Below, in pieces: positions 1 to 11,410 of a stretch of 64,000 bases of DNA. The notes beneath the pieces are model-generated. The model saw only the letters and a list, made by a program, of their open reading frames with translations, was not told the DNA's origin and ran no database searches. The translations under genes and the position numbers were made by a program. The stretch's first letter is position 1. Each line of letters begins with the position of its first letter. Where the stretch lies: NCBI GenBank assembly GCA_007258455.2, contig VDFB02321300.1, positions 124,001 to 188,000 of the forward strand. Reading direction: 5' to 3'. This stretch comes from Sequoia sempervirens. Taxonomy: Eukaryota; Streptophyta; Pinopsida; Cupressales; Cupressaceae.

Positions 1-530
1 CAGTGAACAGAAACAATTAAATAAACTACCAATTGACTAAATATACTACCAATTGACAAAAATTAGTGAATAAATACGACTAAATATATACCTAAATATA
101 CTACCAATTGACAGAAATTAGTGAATAAATATACTACCAATTGACAGAAGTTAGATAATAAATATGACTAAATCAATGACTAAAAATATACTACCAAATT
201 GATCAATCAAAACAACCAAAAAAGGACTAAAAATTATTTAGTCATAAATTTGGCCGCGTTATAAATGACTGACAATAAACTACTAATGGTAACATGACCA
301 AGCTCAGTGAATAAATATGACTAAATCAATGACTAAATTAATGACTAAATATACTACCAAATTGATCAATCAAAATGACCAAATAAATGACTAAAAATAG
401 TTTATTCATAAATTTGGTTGCATTATAAATGATCGGAAATAAACTACTAATGGTCACGTGACAAAGTTTAGTCATTTATATGCAAATTTTAGTAGTTTTT
501 TAGTCATTTATTGTTGTTTTTCTACTAGTG
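1..530. mobile_element. CACTA (En/Spm) transposon terminus with subterminal repeats
   Basis: The segment ends at 530 in ...TTTTTCTACTAGTG. Its reverse complement starts CACTAGTAGAAAAA, the typical inverted terminus of plant CACTA elements. Inside it, short motifs recur in clustered, degenerate form (AATGACTAAAT, ATACTACCAATTGA, AGTGAATAAATA, and an ATAAATTTGG(C/T) block followed by AACTACTAATGGT), as expected for subterminal transposase-binding repeats. The other terminus and any transposase lie outside the window. The flank after the end is TTA, which would be the 3-bp target duplication, but this cannot be checked without the left end. Seen: terminus and repeats. Known: CACTA family ends. 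Inferred: the class. Confidence 0.75.
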
Positions 531-1195
531 TTAGATTGAATAATAGTAAGTTATTTTTAACTATTTCAATTAGTTTTAAGGTAAAAAGTCAAAAATTAGT
601 TTTTAGGAAGTCAAAAAATAATTACTTTACACAATCAATTAATGATAAGCTTCATTAAGTAAATCCCTATTTTAACAATTAAATCCTAACTGCTCCATGA
701 AGCCCATTGTGAATGACCAAGTTGAAGTGCTCTTTGATTGAGAGTTCTAATGAATCTCTAATTCATTTCATGAAGGCTATTGGCATTGACCACCATTCAA
801 GTAGGGGGAACTTCATCATTCCACCTTGCATGCTTCATGATGTTCATGTATCTTGGTGTCAAAGACCACATCAACAGTACTCTATATTCAAATCTTTATG
901 AATTCATTCAAAATTTAACCATGAAAAAGGTCTTAGGTACCAAAGTATGCCCATAAAATCTATTAATTTCTGATTGGTCTAGAATTCATGGTGAATTTCA
1001 TTCAAAATTTTATTGTTCTACATGTTTGGAAGCAATCAGGAAGGTTGATGCTATTGTTGAAAATTTGTAAGGTTAGAAGACTCCTTTAAATTGGGATCAT
1101 AAGGATCAAAGGTTGACATTGCTAGTACCTTAGAAAATTCTCAAGTGTCCAAGTATCAAACAAATGATTGAATATGAATTCTAGATTTTTGAATG
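531..1195. other. No recognisable gene; flank of decayed gypsy element
   Basis: The stretch between the CACTA end and the first recognisable RNase H motif contains only short open frames, including one of 62 codons at 713-901, with no domain I recognise. Part of it may be a decayed upstream portion of the retroelement that follows. Confidence 0.4.
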
Positions 1196-3782
1196 ATGAT
1201 CAAATGTGGACTCTAAAATTTGATGGATCAAAGTCAAAAAAGGATGTAGTGTAGGGGAAAAGTTGACAAAACCTAAAGGAAGATTCTTATTGGAATCTTA
1301 TAGGTCACAATTTAATTGTACTAACAATGTGACAAAGTAAGAAACATTAATAATACACATACAAAATGTCAAATGCTTACAAGTGCAAATAGATTTAGAA
1401 CTAATGATTAAACATATCAAAAGTTAGTGTATGTTTTTCATGAAAAAAGAATGGCCGCTTATAAAAATATGGTTTGGGACTTGATTGAGGACTTTGATGC
1501 TTTCAACATCAAATCCTTCTCAAGGAAGAAGAATCAAATTGTAGATGAACTAGCAGTAGTTTTCAACACTTCACAACCTATGAAAAATCAAAATTGAAAA
1601 GATTCTTAATGGAATTGGTGCTTTTCCCTATAGTCCCAAACAATGTTAGAAACTTTTAGGTATTTGAAAATCACAAATACATTCTAGAATTTTTGAGACT
1701 TAGATCACAAATGAATTAGAGAGGGATTCTTTTAAGATGAATGGTGAAGAGGTTATACATCTAAAAACCAATAGCATTCCAAAAGGAATGGTCGCCATGG
1801 AAAAAAAAATTATATGGATCAAATAACTAAACAGAGAAGGCCTCTTAACTTATAAGGTAAAAATTATGATGCATATAGTTTAGGAGATGATCAATAGGTA
1901 AGAAATGTGCTCATAGGAAAATCATACATACTTAAGAAGAAAGGGATGATATAATTCAAGCATTAATGAATTATCTTGAGGTGATAGCTTGGGGTAATGA
2001 AGAACTAAAAATTTATGACACTTTAGTTATCGCTTGTACCATCCTCCAAAAACCAAATGTTGATCCATTAAAACAAAAGCAAGGTCCAGTGTATGCTATG
2101 TTAGAACCTTTAATTTTTAAATAAGTGCAAAAATTGTTATTAGGGATAATCATTTTTCTAGTTAGGATTTCAACATGATTTGTTAATATGGTACTAGTCC
2201 AAAAGAAAAATAGAGAAATCGGATTATGTGCAAACTTTTTTAATCTTAACAGAGCTTCCAAAAAGGATAATTATCCATTGTCCTCTCTTGATGAACTATA
2301 AGAAATTGTGAATGGCTCCCAAATGATGTCATTTCTAGATAGATATTAAGGACTCAATCAAATAACAATGAAACACAAAAATAGATTGAAGACCTCTTTC
2401 ACAACCAAGAGGGGCACATTTTCCTATCAAAGGATTCCTTTTGGATTAATCAAAACAAGAGCTAATTTCCAAAGAGACATGTGGACATAGCTTTCAATGG
2501 TATGATAGGTAAGTATAATATCATTTACATGGATGATTTGATAATATTTTTTAAGAATATAGGGGACCATATATCTTATATGAGGAAGAAAATTTGTTCA
2601 AAGATGTAAAGAATCTAAAATTTATTTAAATCCCAAGGCATGAGTCTTTGGTGTAATTGAAGGAAAGTTACTAGGATATGTTATTTCTAAAAAATAATCT
2701 TCATTGATCCTAAAAGGGTAGAGGCAATTCTAAAGTTGTCCTTGCTAGGAAAAAAGAAATAATTTAAATCATTTTTTGGCAATATCAACTTCATAATAAA
2801 AGTTATCATTGGTTTCGTAAAGATAGTCTATCCATCAAATGATATGCTCAAGAAGGATGCAAAGATCAAGTGGACCACTAAATCCAAGTAGAATTTCTCT
2901 CAATTTGAGGAATCAAAAGTAAATGCCCCAATTTGATCAACCTAGATTATACACAACTCTTTTATTTCTACTCTTTCACTTTGGAATATTCATGTGTTTC
3001 TATGTTACATAAGAAAAAGTGGGTAGGAGATGAGATACTTATAGCATTTATGTTTTCTCCTTTCAAAGATGTAGAAGTTAGATACCCATACATTAAAAAT
3101 TCAAGCTTTTGCACTAATGAAAGTTATAAAGAAGTTTAGGAATTTGAGAAGTAAATTATTTATTGTAGTTCCTAATTAGATAATTAATTTATCCATGTCA
3201 ATGCAAAATAAATTAGGAGAAAAATGTTGGAATGGATGGTAATATTACAAGTTTGATTTAGAGATACATCTAATAAAGCTAATTAGAGGTTAAGGGTTAT
3301 CAAAACTATCCAAAGAATTTAAATTTGAACATTGAGAAGAGAATTAATAAGAAAAGTGGTAATTATATGATCAAGGCAAGCATTCCTACATAAGAAACAA
3401 TGAGGACATATACTTAAGACACCTAAACAAGAGAAAAGCAAGTCAAGTCTTGACAAAATTTCATGACAAGTTTGGAATGGGACATGGCTCAAGTGATGCA
3501 ACAACTCACTAGATTCCCAAGATAATTTATTATTGGCCTCACTTATTTAAGGATTCTCATCAACATGTGAGAAAGTGTCATATCTACCAAATATTTGCAC
3601 ACAAAGCAAGAAACTCATCTATGCTCCTACAACCAATCTATGAGTTAAATCCTTTTGTCCAATGGGGCTTAGATTTTTTAGGTGTGATTAGCCCCAATTT
3701 TTTTGTAGGACAAAAATTTATCTTAACTACGGATTACTGCAAGTGCATGAGGTGGATTGAAGCTCAAGCATGTAAAAACTAT
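1196..3782 (+). pseudogene. Ty3/gypsy pol remnant: RNase H, RT, RNase H, integrase N-terminus
   Basis: Conceptual translation with many stops and frameshifts shows a plant Ty3/gypsy polyprotein. At about 1205-1420 is an RNase H-type domain (WTLKFDGS, then CTNN and a QIDLEL block), ending near 1540 in a KKNQIVDELAV motif. The RT fingers region lies at 2040-2280 (VQKKN...GLCANF). RT motif A is near 2330 (SFLDRY.GLNQI), the FTTKRGTFSYQRIPFG block at 2398-2445, and the catalytic YMDDL at 2525-2540. A second RNase H follows at 2935-3140 (DYTQLF, then a KDVEVRYP block), and integrase zinc-finger and core sequence at 3440-3782 (CHIYQIFAHKARNSS, QWGLDFLG). It stops at the LTR beginning at 3783 and resumes near 5115. 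Non-functional: no frame is intact. Domain names rest on recognised family motifs. Confidence 0.85.
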
Positions 3783-5091
3783 TGTAGACACTCAAAATAT
3801 CCTGATCGATATCATGCACTTGATCCTGATTAACTAACACTGATTCTTCCTTAATCATGTCTACATTAACCAATTAATTGAATAATCTTTATTTAATTAA
3901 TTAAATTCATTAAAATTTCATCCTTAAATTAGATAATGAACTTTATCGGATTATTTCATCATCGCCAATCCTAATTTTCTTCCTTTAATTAAATAAATCA
4001 ATTTTATTTAATTAAAATCCTAATGTTCCAACATCCTCTCATTTGATTTAAATAAATCCAAGCATTTAAATTAAATGTCATAAATCAATTCATTTCATCT
4101 AAGATTAATTAACTCCTAACACTAATCTCCCCCATTCTTCTAGCTTTTGACTCCACCCTTGGGTAAGTCAACCATGGTCAAGTTGCACATGTAAATCAAT
4201 TTATTTGATTTAAATTACCCTATTTTCATTAAAATATGGCATATTCATTGGAATATTCCATTCACTTGAATTTTCCCTCCTAAAGGACTTTTGTCCTCCA
4301 CCTTTGCATTGAAGGCTCTTACATGAGCCAACTTGGCATTAATTCCTCGTACACCTCCTCTTACACAAGCCACCTCTTGAAATTCAAATTTCACTTACAT
4401 GCATTAAACATGCACATTGTTCAAAATATGCTCCACTCCTTCATTAGCATGTTGACAAGTGGCACAATGCCATTGGTCCATTTTTAATCTCACATTCTTC
4501 CCATTCTTCAATCTTCAATCCTTGTTCCTTATAAATAGAGGCCTTCTCTATTGATTTGGGGGACACAACTTCATGCAAATCCATTATAGTCATTTGAGTT
4601 CAAAGCATCCATGATTTCATCCACAATTTCATCCAAGTTAGCATAGAATTTCATCATCCATAGCTAGGTTATTGATATTTTGCATCAAGAATCACACATC
4701 CATCATCAAGCTTATCAAGGGATTGGGAAAGGACTATCTTTTCACATCAAAGGAGCACCAACCCCCCTATGGGATTGAGGTTCGGTCCATTTTAGATAGT
4801 TTAACATGCTTGTATGCTTTCTTTGTGTGCTTTAATTATCATGTTTTCTTATCTTAATGTGATCAAGGATTTCATAGGGAGCATTGTATTTGCCTTGTTT
4901 AAACTGACTAATGCTAACATTTGTCTTTGTTTGAGCAAGATCGCAGGTTATTGCTCACAACTACATCATTGATATCATGATATGTTTTTGGAAGATCGCA
5001 TCATCACAAGGTTAGAAATATTGATTTATTTGGTGTGTGTTATTGGACCTGATTTTTCATTAGCTAAATTATTGTAATGGAATTTTGAGCA
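3783..5091 (+). mobile_element. Solo LTR inserted in gypsy integrase
   Basis: An unrelated block of about 1.3 kb interrupts the integrase frame. It begins TGTAGACACTCAAAAT and ends ATTTTGAGCA, so it has TG...CA ends with an imperfect inverted CTCAAAAT / ATTTTGAG. A TATA-like element TATAAATAG lies at 4530-4538 after a pyrimidine-rich stretch, as in an LTR promoter. No coding frame is present. Flanking 5-bp sequences (ACTAT and TAAGG) do not match, and roughly 90 residues of the integrase core are missing at the junction, so deletion accompanied or followed insertion. The ends are my best reading, not proven by a target duplication. Confidence 0.6.
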
Positions 5092-5690
5092 TAAGGTAAT
5101 TCTAAAATTTTATTTTAATTATTATTTGCAAGTAAATGGTTTTGTTGATTCCACCAACAAGAATTTATAGAATGTCATTAAAAATCTATAAAGAATCCCA
5201 AAGATTGGCACAACTAGTGAAAATATGCTTTGTGGACAAGTAAACCTAGAGTCAAGGCCTCCATAGGGACATCACCTTACCAATTGGTTTAACGATTCAA
5301 CCCTATATTTCCAATTAATTTGAGAATTCTAAAACTTCAATTCATGAAAGGTTATTTGGAAAATGATAACAAGGTTGAGACAAGACTTTTGAGTTTATTA
5401 AATTTAGTGAAAAAGATAGATGCCACATTAGAACATTTTGTGAAACACCACGTTATAGTCAAGAGATGGTTTGATAAGAAAGATAAAGTGAAACCCTTTA
5501 AGATATCTGGCCTTGTTCTCCTTTAGGTTAAAGCAAGAGAAAAGAAAGGAGATTATCCCAAGTTTGAGATGTTATGGCTTGGTCATTTTTGGATGTCTAA
5601 AATATTGGGAGAGAATATCTTTAGGACTAATAATTTAATTAGAAATATTATATCATTACCAATTACTAGGTAATAACTCAAACATTATTT
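5092..5690 (+). pseudogene. Ty3/gypsy integrase C-terminal part
   Basis: Continuation of the interrupted pol. Near 5115-5150 the frame reads LQVNGFVDSTNKNL, matching the GNGxxES.NK segment of plant gypsy integrases that carries the last catalytic glutamate (here Asp). An open stretch at 5320-5523 gives LKLQFMKGYLENDNK, then LEHFVKHHVIVKRWFDKK and KVKPFKISGLVLL. After one stop it continues to about 5690 (EKKGDYPKFEMLWLGHF). This is the post-core integrase C-terminal domain. The central DDE region is missing between 3782 and about 5115. Confidence 0.8.
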
Positions 5691-6179
5691 CAATTCCTAT
5701 AGGTTTCAGATGCCCTTTGTACATAGTTTGAGTAGGTTTATTTTCTTTATTTAAGTTGGTTTTTTAGTTTTATCTTACTTGTTTTAAGTTATTTTTGGTG
5801 TCTTTTTCTATTTTGTTTGTTGATTATATTTTGGTAGTGTGGCACTCATTTTGGTAATGCTTCTCTTTGGGTCTATTTCCATTAGTGATTTTAGTTATGT
5901 GTCTCTTAGGTATTTTTTCTCAAAGGTGTTCCTCATTTTATATTAGGGACGTGTTTATCTCCAAGTGGTACCTGGTGCCATAAGGTGATTTGAATGGGAT
6001 CTTACTATTAATTTTTTTATGTTTGGATCATTCATTAGCTCAACATGTCTTTGATTTTATGATCATTCATCTCAAATCTAGGAATGCTAGCTTCTATTGA
6101 GGATTGAGGTATTGTGAGGTTCAAGGAGTGTATAAGATCTTATAATTTATATACACATCAAACATTCATGAGTTAGTAA
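5691..6179 (+). other. Probable 3' untranslated region of the gypsy element
   Basis: This T-rich sequence downstream of the integrase has no coding frame. It is probably the retroelement's 3' non-coding tail, interrupted at 6180 by a solo LTR and continuing after 6896. Confidence 0.35.
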
Positions 6180-6891
6180 TGTTAGGAAATAATGCATCAT
6201 ACCCACATTCTCAATCCATTTCCTACATAACCCCGTGCAAGAAAAGCATGCATGGAAGTAACCATAATGCATAGATCAAATAGACAAGCCACACGATAAC
6301 ACAAGATACACCCTAGGAAAAACCTCAAGAGGGTAAAGCACATCCTTAAAATCATCTATAATCCATCTATTATTCAGAAAATAAATAATACATGCACTTA
6401 CAAGAGTTACCATGAATACTTTTGAAGCATCAAGCCTCTCCAATGTATCCTCCATGTGTCTAAGAATGAATCCACACATCCCATGCCATGCTTCACATAT
6501 TCACTCCTCAAAAAGACTCAATGATGACAACCCACTCACCAAGCCAACCTTAAGCACTAAACATGTGTTTTCTTTTATAGATACAAGCTCACACAAATAC
6601 AACCAAGTGGTAAGATAAAAACCATGTACCACAAAACCATTGACCCTCATTTAATATTAGGTACTAAGTTTTCACTTTATTAAATATTTCCCTAATATTA
6701 AATTATCATCTCATGTCTCTCACACATTAAATAATAAACCAATGTTACAATACAACATAAAGTGGTTCCCAAATAATTACCTAGTGTGATTAACCACACC
6801 TCCTAGGTGCATCACAACTAAATAATTATTTAATTATAACAAATTATAATATAAAATTTTATGCAATGGTGTACAAAACCATATCCCAACA
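6180..6891 (-). mobile_element. Solo LTR, minus orientation
   Basis: On the minus strand it begins TGTTGGGATATGG and ends CCTAACA (712 bp, TG...CA). A TATA-like TATAAAAG occurs mid-element on the same strand. The flanks AGTAA (6175-6179) and AGAAA (6892-6896) agree at 4 of 5 bases, consistent with an aged 5-bp target duplication. No internal region is present, so a solo LTR formed by LTR-LTR recombination is the simplest reading. Confidence 0.65.
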
Positions 6892-7360
6892 AGAAAGGAT
6901 AAGGTGTCATGAGTTGCTCCCTCAAGTGAAAAATATAGAGTTATACCCTTTTATGATGGTCATTGTGATTCCCAAATCAAAAAATAGGATTCATTGTCTA
7001 TGAGTTGAGATAGATTAATAAAATAAAGTTACTAAGTATTCAAAAAAAGAGGAAAAAGAGACATGGAAAATCAAAAGAAAATAAAAAGGAAAATAAAAAA
7101 AAAGTAAAGAAATTCCATAAGAACACAACTATCTAGATGTTTCAAACAAGCATTATTGGGGCTATGGATGTCTATATATTAGTATATCTCTACTTTGTGT
7201 TGGGAATAGGATGCCATTTAATTGAAGTCCTAAACATTATTTCATGTATCTCCTAAGTCCTTGGAAAGTTTTCCCCAACACTAGGATTAGAAAGAGATTA
7301 AATTCGAATGAAATGAACATATAAATTGACATTTGTAATTAATTCTAAATGATAGGAACA
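6892..7360. other. Non-coding repeat-derived sequence
   Basis: Continuation of the host sequence around the solo LTR, with A-rich tracts at about 7030-7100. No gene or clear element boundary was seen. Confidence 0.3.
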
Positions 7361-7830
7361 TGTTGTTGGCATGTGGCGATTGATCATGCTATACTGTACA
7401 CCCTGACATGTATCCTTGTCAGGGTCCAGGGCCGGGCCGGGCCTTGGGTGGGGGTTTGGGGGCAGCAGCCTCCGAGAAAAAATTTCCTCCTACTTTTTCA
7501 CGTCGTCACCAAAAAAGAGAAAACTCAACAAAAAAAGAAAAAAACCCAATTTTGTAGAACCCTAATATGGAAGCTTCTAAGCTTGTTAAAAAGGGGTTCG
7601 GATGGGGGTTACAGTATGATGAAAAATGTGATTATTCGCAAGATTGTAATAGGTTTTTGCACTGGATAATAAAATCATTGGATGGCTGCAGTTTGGTGGA
7701 TGTAGCCCAGATTGGGTGAACCATGTTAAATTCTCTGTATTATAATTTATTTTATGTGTGTTTTAGTTTCTCTATTTATTAATTAAATCTGCATTTAATT
7801 GTTAGATATCTGCCATTTCTAACCCTAACA
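7361..7830 (+). mobile_element. Ty1/copia-type LTR fragment with G-rich box
   Basis: The block runs from TGTTGTTGGC to CCTAACA. It contains a G-rich box (7421-7476) and a 3' part with GGATGTAGCCCAGATTGGG followed by TGAACCA. Very similar 3' sequence occurs at about 23590-23640 in the LTR split by the LINE insert, so this is a dispersed LTR family. No matching target duplication was found. An open frame of 106 codons at 7349-7669 is judged fortuitous. Confidence 0.5.
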
Positions 7831-7894
7831 CATGTGGGGATGCCCAAGAAGAGCTCCTACAAAATAGGAGCACATGGGGCACCCACATGGAAGG

Positions 7895-9020
7895 TGGAAC
7901 TCACCTTGAGTTAATTTAACTTTTTAGAGAAAGATAACACTTCAGTAATGCATGTAAAGATCCTATAAGTTAGGGATTGATGTTTACATGCATGGAGTTC
8001 AGTTTAGTTCAATTTAGTTAAGTTCAATTCAATTCAATTCAGTTTAGTTCAATTTAGTTCAGTTCAATTCAATTCAATTCAATTCAATTATGGTTAAGTT
8101 ATCTTCAATTGCATGTAGTTAGTTTCAGTTGAATGCTAGTTGACTTCAATTGACTTCGAACGCATGAATAATGACTTGAGTTGCATGATAGATAACAGGT
8201 GATACATTCAGTTAAGTGGGGATGATCAATCATGCATGATAGTTGCATGAATTGATGGAGAGATATGTTTCAGTTAACAGAGATTGACTTGGACCCACCT
8301 TGGGCGCCCAAGCTGGAATCTTGGAGTTAATACTTTTACATGATAAGATATTTTATAAGACTGAGTTAAGTGGGCCCATTCTTGGGTGCCAACTTTGAGG
8401 AGAAGCTTACAAGACATCTTTGTAATCAACATTGAGTTAGGACTTCATTTTTGGACGCCCAAATTGATGAAGGACTTGGTTTGACGTTGTTTTTCACGGA
8501 AGAACTCTACTTGCAAAGAAAAGGCATAGGTTTTGTGAGATAATCTTTATGCTTTGTAATTGAAAACTCTTTGGAGTTTTCAAGGATCATAATTGTCTAT
8601 TTATTGTAGCAAGTTGAAGAGAGTACTTTTGTGAAGCATGGAATGGGATGTGTGGATTCATGCTTAGACACATTAGAGTTTATTGTAGGTTGTGAAGAAG
8701 AATTGTTGAAGGAAAAAGAAGCATCTAATCAAGGATTGATACAGCCTTATTGTAATCTTGTTCTAAGGTTAAATAATACAAGTACTATTGATTCTGGTAG
8801 TGGAGTTTTTTCCCAGAAGGGTTTCTTCAAGGTATATGTTGTGTCACTTCTATCTTCTAGTCTTATTCTTCTACAATCTTCTATCTACTTCTACAATTGG
8901 TAAAATTGATCTCAACAGATAATCATCCACAAAGAAATTGTAACAAATAATACTTAATTAGATCTACAGTATAATAGTTTTACAAGTTTTAAAGCTACAT
9001 AATTACCTCCATTTTCAACA
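7895..9020 (+). mobile_element. 5' LTR of deleted Ty1/copia element
   Basis: It is a direct repeat of 11411-12469 (colinear over the whole length, roughly 90% by eye), starting TGGAACTCACC and ending TTTTCAACA, and is followed after two bases by a primer-binding site. The true left end could be further upstream, at TGTGGGGATG (7833), because the matching part of the 3' LTR is lost beside a MITE. It contains a pentanucleotide microsatellite at 7997-8090. Confidence 0.8.
7997..8090. repeat. Pentanucleotide microsatellite (TTCAA/TTTAG) in LTR
   Basis: Tandem 5-bp units mix AGTTC, AATTC and TTTAG, ending in a run of AATTC repeats. The equivalent place in the 3' LTR (11500-11570) is an almost pure TTTAG array. 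Confidence 0.85.
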
Positions 9021-9022
9021 TT

Positions 9023-9034
9023 TGGTATCAAAGC
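9023..9034 (+). other. Primer-binding site (tRNA-Met type)
   Basis: TGGTATCAAAGC lies two bases after the LTR end. It differs at one base from the TGGTATCAGAGC complement of initiator tRNA-Met used by most plant copia elements. Confidence 0.8.
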
Positions 9035-9150
9035 TAACATTTGGGGTAGAGTTTGGGATGCCTTTCTCTTAAAAATTTGAAGGTTTTTTGGTTGTAGTGG
9101 GAGCTTTTACTATTGCGTTATTGCTGATTTTGGAAAATAAGTTTGTTACA

Positions 9151-9984
9151 ATGAGTTTTAATTCTTGTTTAGCTATTGAAAGATTCAATGGATCTAATTA
9201 TGAGATGTGGAAACTAAAAATGGAGGATCTCCTTGAAGAGAGAGATCAATGGTTAGCTATTGGTAATGAGACAAAGTCACCTACAACGATGTCAGATGAG
9301 GATTGGGCTAAGCTTGATAAGAAGGAAAGAGTGACCATAAGATTATGTCTTGCTGATGTTGTTCTCTTGAATGTTTCAAAAGAAACTACTGCATATAAAT
9401 TGTGGAAGAGAATAGGTGATATTTATCAAACTAAAAGTCTACCTAATAAGTTGTATCTGAAAAGATAGTTGTATTCTTTAAAGATGAAAGATGGTGATTC
9501 TGTTGCAAATCATTTGAATGCTTTTAATTTGATTCTAATCCAGTTAGCATCTGTAGATGTAAAGCTAGAAGATGGAATTAAATGCATTTTGTTACTTTGT
9601 TCTTTACCAGAATCTTGGGAAAATATAATTGTTGCTATCAGTGGTAGTGGTGTAGATCTGAAAATGGACAATATAATTCCTACTCTCCTATCAGAGGAGA
9701 TGATGAGGAAGTCTAAAAAAGAAATCCAATATGCATTGTTTGTAAAAGGTAGGCCTAAGAAAAAGGAACCTAGGGGAGACAAGAAAGGGAAGGGTAAGTC
9801 TGAAAGATAGATTAAGGTAAAGTGTTGGAACTGTGGGAAACTGAGACATGTGAAGAAGGATTGTAAGAACAAGAAAAAGAGTTCTGATTCTTCTACAGAG
9901 AAATCCTCAGATGATGGTAATCATGCATTGATCATTTCATGTAAAAATGTTAGTGATGACTCTTTGCTTGATGTTAAAGAGTGA
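9151..9984 (+). pseudogene. Ty1/copia gag, two in-frame TAG stops
   Basis: Nearly intact copia capsid/nucleocapsid gene of about 277 codons, starting MSFNSCLAIERFNGSNYEMW (the DUF4219-like N-terminus). It continues through the UBN2-type gag region (LWKRIGDIYQTKSL, LYSLKMKDGDSV, LCSLPESWENII). A lysine-rich linker leads to an intact CCHC zinc knuckle, CWNCGKLRHVKKDC, then an acidic tail ending at TGA 9982-9984. The frame is uninterrupted except for TAG at 9466-9468 and at 9808-9810. The first lies where related gags have Gln (KR-Q-LYSLKM), so a CAG to TAG change is likely. Gag packages element RNA in cytoplasmic particles; this copy would give only fragments. Protease, integrase and most of RT are deleted downstream. 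Confidence 0.88.
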
Positions 9985-10439
9985 TCTTCATGAAGAGGAT
10001 GATAGTCATGATGCCATGTGTAGCTCATACCATGGTTTAGTGGGAGTTGTTGGCAGTGATGTGGATGCATCATTGGTAAGGTTACCCTCACGTGATTGGG
10101 GATATGTTTTTTCTTGGTTTAGAGTGGTTGCTATTATGTCATGGTTTATTCTTGATGCATGTTTAGAGTTTGGCATGGTACTTATTCTCTTAAGACTAGG
10201 ATGTTTATGTATGTTATGATGCATGTAATCTCCTTGGAGGAGATGGTTAGATCATGTTGTCATGTTTATGTTCTTGATTCATGATTGGAGCTTTGACATT
10301 GATCTTGTGTATTGAGTACATTAATCATTTGCTTGATTACTTCATGATAGTGCTATGTTACATTTGGAGTTTGGCATGGATTAGTTGGTTACAGGTCCTC
10401 ATGGATACTTGGAGAAATAGGTGAGGCTTAAGTTCTATT
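9985..10439 (+). other. Internal sequence around a large deletion in the copia element
   Basis: Between gag and the RNase H remnant there is no protease, integrase or RT. The sequence has short open frames only and a repeated TTTGG(A)CATGG-type phrase near 10170 and 10370. It is the scar of a deletion of several kilobases, judged by the usual length of copia pol. Confidence 0.5.
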
Positions 10440-10770
10440 ATGGTAAGAGATATATGTTGGAATGGTTACTTGTAAGAAAATATTTTTCAACAGTAAAGAT
10501 CGAGAAGCCTACACCTTGGTTGGACATGATTTCAACACACTCAATGGTTTCACATGCCTCCAAAGAGGCAGTTTGGTTACTGAGACTTGGGAAAAGTATT
10601 GGTTTTAATTGAAAGTAGGTTCAACTTGAATGTGATAGTCAGAATGCTATTTGTTTAGCCAAAAAGCCTATGTATCATGCTCACACTAAGCATGTTGATG
10701 TTCAGTATCACTTTATGTGAGAAATGGTTGAGAGTGGGAAGGTATTAATTGATAAAGTTGACACTTTGAT
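10440..10770 (+). pseudogene. Ty1/copia RNase H C-terminal remnant
   Basis: The translated frame gives STHSMVSHASKEAVWLLRLG, followed after one stop by LECDSQNAICLAKKPMYHAH, then TKHVDVQYHF. These are the catalytic-Asp-containing end of the copia RNase H domain and its conserved TKHIDV motif. It is cut off at VDTL by the MITE beginning at 10771; no polypurine tract is visible before the 3' LTR. Confidence 0.85.
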
Positions 10771-11408
10771 TAGAATTTGATGGCCTATTTGACCATGTTT
10801 TTTCAATTTTAGACCGTATAGTTTGACTTGTTATATTTTTATTAAACCATAAAAATTTATTATAGATAAAATATAATATAATATTTTAATTTATAATATA
10901 TATTATTTTATAATATTTATTATAAAAAGACAAATTAATTTAGAATCAAAATATAACTTGTTTTGAATATTTCCTAATAAATTTGGAAACTTTTGACATT
11001 TTTACTAATAATTATCATTTTTTATCTTAACATATATGATTTATAATATTTATTATAAAAATATACAGTAATTAGGAATCTTTTCAAAATAGAATATAAT
11101 TTTTTTTAACATCTAGAATATTTTTAACATGATTTGCTTTTAATATGAATTTAGAAACTTTTGTTAATTGTTAATTATAATAGTAAATTGAATTTTTTTA
11201 TATTTATTACTAATAATTGTCATTGTTTTTTCTATTTTGCAAGATATTTCATTTATAAAATATTTTATATAAAAAAATCATAAATTAAATATTTTTTTAT
11301 TTGACAATTTATATTTTTTTTAAATGTCAAATGACAAGCTTTTAAATGACCAAACCATCATAAAATTTGCATATGACAGGTAAGGGTGACCGTCAAATTC
11401 TAGGCCTG
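10771..11408. mobile_element. hAT-type MITE, copy 1
   Basis: AT-rich element colinear with the copy at 37952-38528. The left end is AGAATTTGATGGCC and the right end GACCGTCAAATTCTAGGCCTG, giving imperfect inverted ends. No coding capacity. The 8-bp duplication seen at copy 2 is not intact here: the right flank GATGGAAC matches the homologous LTR site GGTGGAAC but the left flank does not. Insertion into the 3' LTR followed by deletion to its left is likely. Confidence 0.7.
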
Positions 11409-11410
11409 GA

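Noticed and set aside
458..658. 66-codon open frame at the CACTA end
   Set aside because: It runs through the terminal repeat of the transposon and has no protein-like composition.
7349..7669. 106-codon open frame
   Set aside because: It lies entirely within an LTR-like block and its G-rich box; no conserved motif.
10001..10224. Overlapping open frames on both strands between copia gag and RNase H
   Set aside because: No motif in either; they lie in the deletion scar of the element.
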